Origin: a virus
Virus record (IMG/VR): IMGVR_UViG_3300024324_000798
Coordinates: 1-35,703 of that record
DNA: 35,703 bases
Reading direction: 5' to 3' (one strand)
Below, in pieces: positions 7,523 through 13,979 of this stretch; position 1 is the first letter of the stretch, and each line of letters starts with the position of its first letter. Below the pieces are notes generated by a model. That model had not been told where the DNA came from, made no database searches, and saw only the letters and a program-made list of their open reading frames with translations. Both the position numbers and the translations under genes were made by a program.

Positions 7523-7882
7523 TTAACAGTCTTTGATTAACTCTTTCACCTTGTCTTCGAGTTCCGCAACATAAAAGTCCTCATTGTCATTGTTGATAGT
7601 GGCTTCAACCGATTCACCATTAAACATTACCCACGCTTCGAATGATGTAGACACTTCAATATGTGTAATGATTCTTGCCCCGGTTCCGGATTCAGTGTCA
7701 AACTCTGATTCAATTTCAACATACCCTTCTACGTGAAGTTGCGTGTTTTCATCAATATCGAAGTCCTGATTTATGTTGGTTCTGTCACCATCGCAATCAT
7801 TAAAGATTTCCCTTGCTACTGTATTCAGAAATGTTCCTTCTTCTAATTCGGTGATTTTTATGCTCTCAACTGATACTATCAT
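7523..7882 (-). CDS. Hypothetical acidic protein, 119 aa
   Basis: No family recognised. The sequence is strongly acidic (many Asp and Glu, e.g. NDCDGDRTNINQDFDIDEN and NNDNEDFYVAELEDK) with alternating hydrophobic residues that suggest a beta-rich fold; there is no signal peptide or membrane segment. Small acidic phage proteins sometimes imitate DNA or inhibit host enzymes, but that is only a possibility. It leads the unit containing the C5 methyltransferase and is preceded by ECF-type promoter site C, 25 nt before its ATG. Confidence 0.7.
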   Translation of the reverse strand: MIVSVESIKITELEEGTFLNTVAREIFNDCDGDRTNINQDFDIDENTQLHVEGYVEIESEFDTESGTGARIITHIEVSTSFEAWVMFNGESVEATINNDNEDFYVAELEDKVKELIKDC

Positions 7883-7907
7883 TATTTCAATGTGTTGGTT
7901 TAGAAGA

Positions 7908-7934
7908 TGACGACAGTTAGTAATTTATATTACA
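7908..7934 (-). promoter_or_regulatory. ECF-type promoter site C: TGTAATA-N15-CGTCA
   Basis: Minus strand TGTAATA (7934-7928), 15-nt spacer, CGTCA (7912-7908), then 25 nt to the ATG at 7882. The -35 element overlaps the last codons of the zinc-binding protein gene. Same -10, spacer and start-codon distance as sites B and A. Functional role inferred. Confidence 0.6.
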
Positions 7935-8281
7935 TCACCATAAGAAAGATTATCAACATAGTCTCCGAATTGATCACACTCCTTTGGCATAACAACATTG
8001 ATTTCACCAATATCAATTACATTGCCTTTTATATCACACTGAGGAGAATAAACAAAATGCTCTTTTGCTTTGCAATATAGTAGTTTAACTTCGAAATCAA
8101 GTGTTTCACCACTACCCTCAATACGGTCTGATTTTTGTTCTAAGTGTGTACAACTAATGCACTTTCTTTGGTTCTCAGGATTACTTTTACATAATTTTTC
8201 ATGATTCAAGCAACGATGTTTTTGCTTGTAATACTTGCTACAAAATTCACAAGTATAAATTTCCATTAACTCTGTTTTCAT
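7925..8281 (-). CDS. Zinc-binding protein, 118 aa
   Basis: Unknown function, but with two clear metal-binding groups. Near the N terminus C11, C14, H27 and C31 form a C2H2/C2HC-like finger (YTCEFCSKYY ... LNHEKLC). C41 and C44 (CISC), then C70, H75 and C82, could form a second site. I chose the ATG at 8281 because it starts just before the finger, lies 17 nt after the preceding stop and has AGGA about 11 nt upstream. A longer in-frame version to 8344 would overlap the preceding gene by 46 nt. It could be a DNA-binding regulator or host-takeover protein. Confidence 0.7.
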   Translation of the reverse strand: MKTELMEIYTCEFCSKYYKQKHRCLNHEKLCKSNPENQRKCISCTHLEQKSDRIEGSGETLDFEVKLLYCKAKEHFVYSPQCDIKGNVIDIGEINVVMPKECDQFGDYVDNLSYGDVI

Positions 8282-8298
8282 AAAATATATCCTGTACT

Positions 8299-8625
8299 TT
8301 AATATTCTATCGTAATCGGTTCTGAACTCCATACATGACCACAATCATGTATTGCTAACTCTATTGTATTATCACTAAGCCTGTGCCATTTGAGTAGAAC
8401 AGTTTTACTGATAAGACGATTCTCCATGTAAACAATCTTTCCTGTGCTTGATATTTTTGCAGGGAATGTCTTAATTATTTTTTTTGCAAAATCAATAGGC
8501 GCCAGACGGAATCTTTGATAACCATTCTTGTCTGAGTATATAAACTCGACTCCACATATAACGATAGAATCAACTTCTTTTCCGCTCTGAGGATGCATCA
8601 TCATCCCTAACTTTAAATTTTTCAT
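8299..8625 (-). CDS. Hypothetical protein, 108 aa
   Basis: Not recognised. It is a soluble, beta-rich looking protein with a basic middle (DFAKKIIKTFPAKISSTGK) and a tail containing HDCGHVW. It is the first gene after the late-region terminator and lies 26 nt behind ECF-type promoter site A, so it would be an early or middle product. It is followed by the zinc-binding protein gene in the same unit. Confidence 0.7.
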   Translation of the reverse strand: MKNLKLGMMMHPQSGKEVDSIVICGVEFIYSDKNGYQRFRLAPIDFAKKIIKTFPAKISSTGKIVYMENRLISKTVLLKWHRLSDNTIELAIHDCGHVWSSEPITIEY

Positions 8626-8651
8626 CTTGATTGTGTTTGATTACATTATAC

Positions 8652-8678
8652 TGACGACATAATAAAGGAAACATTACA
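8652..8678 (-). promoter_or_regulatory. ECF-type promoter site A: TGTAATG-N15-CGTCA
   Basis: Minus strand TGTAATG (8678-8672), 15-nt spacer, CGTCA (8656-8652), then 26 nt to the ATG at 8625. The first T of the -35 is the end of the U-tract of the late terminator, so termination of the late unit and this start are back to back. Sites A and B also share TTCC in the spacer. Confidence 0.6.
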
Positions 8679-8705
8679 AAAAAACCCGGTACAATATGCA
8701 CCGGG
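8678..8705 (-). terminator. Rho-independent terminator ending the late region
   Basis: On the minus strand CCCGGT (8705-8700) pairs with ACCGGG (8690-8685) around a 9-nt loop, followed by seven Ts (8684-8678). It lies 23 nt after the stop of the last late gene (8729) and directly before ECF-type promoter site A. Confidence 0.85.
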
Positions 8706-8728
8706 CCCCCAAATAATCACATGAAAAA

Positions 8729-9172
8729 CTATCCAACCTTCGCCAGATATTTCATTATTGCTAATGCAAATAGATCCAATGCGGAACGAATCAAATTTGC
8801 TTCAAATTCTTCATTAACTCCCTGAATATCTATTTCACCATTCATAAACTCGGTTAACAAATCCAATGCTTCTTCCCTTTTACCTTCAAAAATCTTGTCA
8901 ATAATAGGCTCCAATGGATTCTGAAACTCTTGAGGGATTTTTTCAAGCAACACATTATCAATGAACATCACTGTCAAATGTGCAACCTTACCATCTCCCA
9001 TTTCAAGTATGGGATTATCAAATTTCTTAATGTCATCCAGCATTTGGGCGAATTGCTTCTCATGCAATGGAGAAAATAGCCCTTTTCTTTCTTTACTCAT
9101 GTCTAAAGTTTTTAATATGATTACTAATAATGGCTTAAGCCAAAGATATAATTTTACCAACTTAGACCACAT
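8729..9172 (-). CDS. Conserved-type hypothetical protein at the end of the lysis region
   Basis: Function unknown; 147 aa from the ATG at 9172. The first 24 residues are hydrophobic (LVKLYLWLKPLLVIILKTL) and could be a membrane anchor. However, a second ATG at 9100 (MSKERKGLFSPLHEKQF) may be the true start, giving a soluble 123-aa protein; a -7-like TATCTTTG lies about 30 nt before it. The rest is helical and acidic (MLDDIKKF, EKIPQEF, KREEALDLLTEFMNG) and ends in a hydrophobic helix. It overlaps the lysozyme-like gene by 11 nt and is the last gene before the late terminator. Confidence 0.7.
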   Translation of the reverse strand: MWSKLVKLYLWLKPLLVIILKTLDMSKERKGLFSPLHEKQFAQMLDDIKKFDNPILEMGDGKVAHLTVMFIDNVLLEKIPQEFQNPLEPIIDKIFEGKREEALDLLTEFMNGEIDIQGVNEEFEANLIRSALDLFALAIMKYLAKVG

Positions 9173-9605
9173 ACAACCGGTATTGATTCATGAACTTATG
9201 AACACTTCCTTTATTGTTATAGTGGTCTTTCCAGAACTTTGCATACTCATTTCTGTTTTTTGGAAACGGTTTGTCAACCCTGGTGTAGTGTAGTGCTATG
9301 AAGATAATCTGTAAAACAAAGTTAGTCATCAAATCGTTATGGTCGAGATACTTCACATTTGCCACTTTCAGCACTCTCACATGAATATCCTTATGAAATT
9401 TTAGATACTTGTCACAAATGTTAATGAATTGCTTTGGAGTCATATTAAAGAAACCCATCCCCGGACCATCAATATTTCTTAATGTTTTACAAAAGTCTGT
9501 TTCAACTGCTGCAGTAGCCAGAATTAAGTTCACAACATCAACAGAAAACAAATCCATTCTACATAATACATCTTCTGTTAATTTTCTGAACTGTGATTTA
9601 TCCAT
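9162..9605 (-). CDS. Lysozyme-like endolysin (transglycosylase fold), putative
   Basis: Probably cleaves peptidoglycan glycan strands during lysis. Residues 28-57 (ILATAAVETDFCKTL ... GPGMGFFNMTPKQF) match the 'A..E..F/G ... G.G.FQ.T' signature of lysozyme-like lytic transglycosylases, with E35 as the expected catalytic acid. The later helices (ALHYTRVDKPFPKNRNEYAKFWKDHYNN) fit a small all-helical lysozyme fold. There is no signal peptide, so export would depend on the holin. It overlaps the TIGR02594-like peptidase gene by 8 nt. The similarity is partial, so the family call is moderate. Confidence 0.55.
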   Translation of the reverse strand: MDKSQFRKLTEDVLCRMDLFSVDVVNLILATAAVETDFCKTLRNIDGPGMGFFNMTPKQFINICDKYLKFHKDIHVRVLKVANVKYLDHNDLMTNFVLQIIFIALHYTRVDKPFPKNRNEYAKFWKDHYNNKGSVHKFMNQYRLYVV

Positions 9606-10023
9606 ATATAGGCCTTATGATAGCTAACTTCTTGGTTATTGGGTATGATGATATTTTTACCTGATCGCTTTGGTTTGAGCCCAGACAGTTGTAGAATCCG
9701 TTTAATTCATTCACAAAGAATGCAACATGGCCATAGATACTATTAGGTGAAATTCTCCAAAACACAACAATATCTCCGAACTGAGGAACTTTAACATGAT
9801 TATCCAGATCAATAAAAGAACGTGCATTTAGTTTACCAGTTCCGACACAACCAGCCTTAAGTAAACACCAGTTAACAAATGCAGCGCATGAGGCTAATTC
9901 ATCCTCCTGTACCCATTCAAAACCAATATCATGGAAGTATTTCAGTATCCTTGGATTGTGTTGTTTTCCCGGATATTCCTTAACTCCATATTCTCCAAAT
10001 GCTATATCAATCGGTTTTAACAT
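9598..10023 (-). CDS. Cysteine peptidase endolysin, TIGR02594/CHAP-like
   Basis: Predicted peptidoglycan amidase or endopeptidase, 141 aa. C46 in ELASCAAFVNWCL is the catalytic Cys, GTGKLNARSF follows, then PQFGDIVVFWR, the His99 of YGHVAFFV and N117 in LGSNQSD. This order matches the TIGR02594 family of NlpC/P60-like enzymes. It overlaps the holin-like gene upstream and the lysozyme-like gene downstream, so the three form a compact lysis cassette with two enzymes of different bond specificity. Confidence 0.85.
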   Translation of the reverse strand: MLKPIDIAFGEYGVKEYPGKQHNPRILKYFHDIGFEWVQEDELASCAAFVNWCLLKAGCVGTGKLNARSFIDLDNHVKVPQFGDIVVFWRISPNSIYGHVAFFVNELNGFYNCLGSNQSDQVKISSYPITKKLAIIRPIYG

Positions 10024-10330
10024 TGCCTAATTTTTTATCAATTGCGTTCCTTGCCATTTTAACGGCCTTGGTAAGTATTGAGTTCGAGAAGTAACCAAGC
10101 GTGAATGGACCCATTCTTTCCACAATCATTGATATATCCTTATCTGTTACCGTTGGTTCCCATAGTAGGAAAATAACCAAAGGTGCTGTAAATAGAGATA
10201 AAATGAATCCTGGAAGGTTTCTTTTAACAAATATTGAAATCTTGAAATCATTCTTCATGAACGCATTGACAAGCTCGGTTCCGAAGTGTAGAACTACTCC
10301 AATTATTGATATGTAATATGCTTCACTCAT
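10007..10330 (-). CDS. Putative holin
   Basis: 107 aa with hydrophobic segments at about 5-25 (YYISIIGVVLHFGTELVNAF) and 38-58 (NLPGFILSLFTAPLVIFLLW), plus a weaker one at 75-90, and a positively charged C terminus (KMARNAIDKKLGNVK). This suits a small membrane pore-former that releases the endolysins. The call rests on topology and on its 17-nt overlap with the peptidase gene. No sequence family is recognised. Confidence 0.6.
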   Translation of the reverse strand: MSEAYYISIIGVVLHFGTELVNAFMKNDFKISIFVKRNLPGFILSLFTAPLVIFLLWEPTVTDKDISMIVERMGPFTLGYFSNSILTKAVKMARNAIDKKLGNVKTD

Positions 10331-10369
10331 GATGTTATTATGTAAATATAGTAAATGTCTATATTATTT

Positions 10370-10723
10370 TCATCTTCTACTTGTTTTCAATATCTCAATA
10401 TCGTTCCTGTTTTCCACAATGTTGATCATATTGTTCTGAATCGCTTGCTTACCAACACCAATATCTGTTTTAATCTCCTTTTGTTCTTCTTTGATTTCGC
10501 CTAATTGAACTTCATGGTTGGATACCATTACTCTGGTTTCCTTCACTTCAATGGTTGTCTCCTTTATGTTGCTGTTGAATTCACGAAGCTCATACTTAGT
10601 GTCAGATATTTCTTCCTTGATCAAGTATCCGGTAGCCAACAGTAGTAATGCTATTATTCCTTTGCCTAATGAATACAAGTTTGCTTTGCTTTGTGCCATT
10701 AGTTTGATATTAGGGTTGAACAT
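10370..10723 (-). CDS. Small membrane protein with coiled coil, possibly lysis-related
   Basis: 117 aa: one membrane helix at about 19-35 (LGKGIIALLLLATGYLI), then a long charged coiled-coil region (ELREFNSNIKETTIEVKETR.. to the end). This resembles small phage anchors next to holins, such as spanin-like or haemolysin XhlA-like proteins, but no family is proven. An alternative start is the second ATG at 10699 (MAQSKANL). It lies directly before the holin-like gene. Confidence 0.65.
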   Translation of the reverse strand: MFNPNIKLMAQSKANLYSLGKGIIALLLLATGYLIKEEISDTKYELREFNSNIKETTIEVKETRVMVSNHEVQLGEIKEEQKEIKTDIGVGKQAIQNNMINIVENRNDIEILKTSRR

Positions 10724-10735
10724 TTTAGTATTTGT

Positions 10736-11239
10736 TTACACTTCGCCAGAGCTGGCAATATCTTTCGCTATAACTATATTAGATAAACCGAAGTGATCCC
10801 AATAGATACGGTGAATTTCATTTCCGGGAAGATCGTAAAAGTTCCCGTTCTTCTTAATTCCTATGTGAACAAAATAACCACCATCACATTCTTTCCAAAT
10901 AGTGTATTCTTCCCATGTCTTTTGAACCATCACAGGTGCTTCTTCTGTACCTGTATTAATAGATGAATCAGGAAACTCAACTGGAACCAGAGCAGTAATT
11001 TCAGGAATAATGAAACCATATTCATTCGATTCAATAATCATTCCTGGGATACTCTGATAAATCATTAGACTCTCTTTGCTCACTGGGTTGTGGTTTCCTC
11101 TCCCTGTGTAAACATTAAAGTCACCTTCAAAGGTTTGGGTATATCTCAACTTCTCAAGCTGTGAAAATGCGATCACAAATTGTTCACAGGCAGCATTGCC
11201 AAGTCCGAACATGTCCTTATGTAGTTTTATCCGTATCAT
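10736..11239 (-). CDS. Hypothetical protein, 167 aa, downstream of the adhesin
   Basis: No family recognised. Soluble, aromatic-rich, with mixed alpha/beta character. Its ATG overlaps the adhesin stop in an ATGA junction, so it is probably translated with it. It could be a fibre chaperone, a tail accessory part or the first lysis gene. Nothing in the sequence decides between these. Confidence 0.65.
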   Translation of the reverse strand: MIRIKLHKDMFGLGNAACEQFVIAFSQLEKLRYTQTFEGDFNVYTGRGNHNPVSKESLMIYQSIPGMIIESNEYGFIIPEITALVPVEFPDSSINTGTEEAPVMVQKTWEEYTIWKECDGGYFVHIGIKKNGNFYDLPGNEIHRIYWDHFGLSNIVIAKDIASSGEV

Positions 11240-13635
11240 TTCCCAAAGTAATTATCAGCACTGGTTTTAGCATCTCCTGTGAGTGCTGCATCGTACTGGG
11301 TTTGTTTCTTTATATCAATCGAATCTGTAATATCTGAGTAGGTTGGGTTAACTGTCATCGCTTTTATGGCTGCATAATTGTTACTGACAGGATTACCAGA
11401 TACATCATACCAATTATTGTCCTCATCTGCCACAAACATTTCAGGAGAGGAATATTGTAGCGCTTCTGTTTCTGAACCATTATGGAAATCATCAACAGAT
11501 ATCTTAGGATTAGTAAGCTTGTATCCTAATACATCCTTGCTTGGAGTAGCTATTTGCGAAGGAATCAATATCTGATCATAAACACCTGTGCCGTTAGTGA
11601 AATCATTCAGAGAAAAATAACCAGACCCAATCCTTAACCTTTTCAATACATCCGCTACGCCAACATTAGCCAAATAATAAGCTGAAGTAGTGTAAGTATT
11701 GTCGGTTATTGGATTGGTTCCTGTAGATGCTACCACTAACTCCATAGCTGTTAAATCAGGAGCAGTATAATGAGTATCAGTAATTGACTTAGTTTTACCT
11801 TGGATGTAAAAAGCAAAAGTTCCAATTGCCCCTGTTACATATTCATCAAGAACTGAATTTCTAAATACAAGTATCCTGTAATCCATATCAGCCGTAATGT
11901 AAGCATCAACAGTACTAAACATGGCTACTAAACCAGCTCCAACCCTACGCCAAAACTTCAACGCCATAGCGCCAGATACAATACCAAAATATCCATTATT
12001 TATTGTCGTCGTACCATCTGAATTAAACTGGAAAGTAAATGCTGCACCAGATGTTGAATTGATCACTCCATCAAAAACTAATCCGTAAGCATTAGTGTTG
12101 ACTTTGTAAGCAGTTCCTGCTGTCCGACATCTTAACTTGTCACTAAATCCGTAATCCAGATTGAAGGAACTTGTTTTGTCATCCTTTGCCCAATCAGTTG
12201 CTATTGTGAAATTATCAAGAGCTCCATCATTTACACCCTCATTGGCACGATTATAAGTAGTGTCAGATCCAGCACCTTCTGAGAACCAATACTCAATGAT
12301 CTTAGTACCATCCTTAACAACATTCCAATAATCAAATAATGAACCGGATGAATTATTCTTGCTAACATATTGGTTCATGCAAGCCAGCGTCTTATCTGAC
12401 TCTCCGGCCCAAACTTCAAGTTCAGCAACTCCGGAATCAGTCAACTCATTAAAGCTAACACCCCAATCTCCGGTTGCACCATCATAAGTGAACGTACCAT
12501 CATACCAGGTAGATACAGATAAGGTAATTATTGTCTGAACATTCGTGTCACCGCTACCCTTTGAACTAGATTGAATCCTTACAATTCCAGCAGCAGTAGT
12601 GTATATAGAAATACCACCCAAGGCCGTGTCAAATGCACCAAACAACCACTGAGCAGTTGCGAGAGAAGCAGGAGTCTTGAATTTGTAGTTAAACACATAA
12701 GAAGAACCACCTGTCATTGTGGTCCCGGTATTGACTGCCCTTGTTGTTCCAGACGTTCCCTGCAATCCCCAGTTCTGGACTCTCTTGCAATTTAATTTAA
12801 CCCTTCCAACGTTAGTCTCATCCGGTGAAACAACAACACTTTCATTGTTAGAATCCAAAGGAATTAAACCATCCACACCAGATTTAGTAGCATAACCAAC
12901 AGTATCTACGAATGAAGGATGATCAATATCTTTTAAATGAAAACTAGCCAGCGTTGCATTGGCTATTGTTGCAGTTACCCCACTTGTGGTAGAATAAGAG
13001 GTTGAGCTTAGTCCGTTGTTCTTGGTTTCCTGACACCAGAACACATAACCCTCAATTCGAATATTGGAAGCTTGTACTGTATTGGGAACTATCCAATTTC
13101 CACTTACATCAGTTGTATCTACCTGATCTGAACTACCATCATAATAAGTCAACGACTTTGATTCAAAACCAGCACCAAATTGCAACTCAGCAGTACCATC
13201 TCCAAGATAACACCATCCACCATGTATTATCCCTGATCTTGTACCTTTTCTATCAACCCATTCGTAAACCTTCTCAATAGAATTATAAACCCCCTGAGCA
13301 ACCAAGTACTGCACAACACTTGAAACCCACAATGGAGGTAAACCACCAACAGGAATGTTTATAATAGGATCCAAAGCTTCAATGAAATCACCCAAATCAG
13401 TATATACGGTTCCATCAACCTCAATTGCACTCAAAAGTGTGTTCCGGATATTAATACCATATACAAGCTTTTTGGATAGAATAGATACAATAATATCACC
13501 ATCCTCATTCTCTCTACCTCTTATACTGTACTCACCTAAACCTCTATAGACAGACTGAACGGGTGATAAATCCTTATTAACAACAAGTTCAAATCCATAA
13601 GAATTTAACGTCGAAAATTCGTAAGTGTAAGCCAT
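11236..13635 (-). CDS. Large tail adhesin / putative receptor-binding protein
   Basis: 799 aa. The first about 95 residues (YEFSTLNSYGFELV ... YSIRGRENEDGDIIVSI ... DLGDFIEALDPIINI) are homologous to the separate 96-aa protein encoded next to it. The middle holds at least one LamG/concanavalin-like beta-sandwich, with a typical run near 300-470: SSYVFNYKFKTPAS, WLFGAF, STWYDGTFTYDG, then WSEGAGSDTTYNRA-type 'linker' text. A second sandwich follows at about 500-680. LamG-like domains bind sugars, so attachment to surface glycans is plausible. It lies after the baseplate genes and before the lysis genes, and starts in a TAATG overlap with the 96-aa gene. Confidence 0.75.
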   Translation of the reverse strand: MAYTYEFSTLNSYGFELVVNKDLSPVQSVYRGLGEYSIRGRENEDGDIIVSILSKKLVYGINIRNTLLSAIEVDGTVYTDLGDFIEALDPIINIPVGGLPPLWVSSVVQYLVAQGVYNSIEKVYEWVDRKGTRSGIIHGGWCYLGDGTAELQFGAGFESKSLTYYDGSSDQVDTTDVSGNWIVPNTVQASNIRIEGYVFWCQETKNNGLSSTSYSTTSGVTATIANATLASFHLKDIDHPSFVDTVGYATKSGVDGLIPLDSNNESVVVSPDETNVGRVKLNCKRVQNWGLQGTSGTTRAVNTGTTMTGGSSYVFNYKFKTPASLATAQWLFGAFDTALGGISIYTTAAGIVRIQSSSKGSGDTNVQTIITLSVSTWYDGTFTYDGATGDWGVSFNELTDSGVAELEVWAGESDKTLACMNQYVSKNNSSGSLFDYWNVVKDGTKIIEYWFSEGAGSDTTYNRANEGVNDGALDNFTIATDWAKDDKTSSFNLDYGFSDKLRCRTAGTAYKVNTNAYGLVFDGVINSTSGAAFTFQFNSDGTTTINNGYFGIVSGAMALKFWRRVGAGLVAMFSTVDAYITADMDYRILVFRNSVLDEYVTGAIGTFAFYIQGKTKSITDTHYTAPDLTAMELVVASTGTNPITDNTYTTSAYYLANVGVADVLKRLRIGSGYFSLNDFTNGTGVYDQILIPSQIATPSKDVLGYKLTNPKISVDDFHNGSETEALQYSSPEMFVADEDNNWYDVSGNPVSNNYAAIKAMTVNPTYSDITDSIDIKKQTQYDAALTGDAKTSADNYFGK

Positions 13636-13925
13636 TAGAATTGCTTTATAACCAGTGAAAGTGCTTCTATAAAATCATCATAATCAGTCTCAACAACCGT
13701 ATCAATTGCAATTTCACTCATCAGAATTTCGGTGATAAGTGGTGAACCTTCTTTGGTTGTTTTACCTTTTACGGTAATTCGTTTATTACCATCTTCATCA
13801 TCTTTACCCCTTATTGCATAATCACCCTTATTACGGTTTATGTCAATTACATCAACTGCATCAACAGTTTTCTTGAACTGAAAAGTGTAATCGTTTACTG
13901 GGATAAATGAATATACTGTTGCCAT
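13635..13925 (-). CDS. Stand-alone paralogue of the adhesin N-terminal domain, 96 aa
   Basis: Aligns end to end with residues 1-95 of the next protein: YSFIPVNDYTFQF / YEFSTLNSYGFEL, GDYAIRGKDDEDGN / GEYSIRGRENEDGD and DYDDFIEALSLVI / DLGDFIEALDPII. The two genes are joined by a TAATG overlap. The protein probably forms the same fold as the adhesin anchoring domain, either as a connector to the baseplate or as a partner in mixed trimers. A host-type promoter (13950-13979) lies 24 nt before its start, which would allow separate expression of this pair. Confidence 0.8.
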   Translation of the reverse strand: MATVYSFIPVNDYTFQFKKTVDAVDVIDINRNKGDYAIRGKDDEDGNKRITVKGKTTKEGSPLITEILMSEIAIDTVVETDYDDFIEALSLVIKQF

Positions 13926-13949
13926 AGCTTTTTATTTTCAAATTTCTAA

Positions 13950-13979
13950 CAAATTTATGATACGTACAAATTAATTCAA
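13950..13979 (-). promoter_or_regulatory. Bacteroidota housekeeping-type promoter before the adhesin pair
   Basis: Minus strand TTG (13979-13977), 19 nt, TAAATTTG (13957-13950). This is an exact TAnnTTTG -7 element with consensus spacing. The -33 lies in the last codons of the fibre gene. The ATG of the 96-aa gene is 24 nt downstream. Confidence 0.55.
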
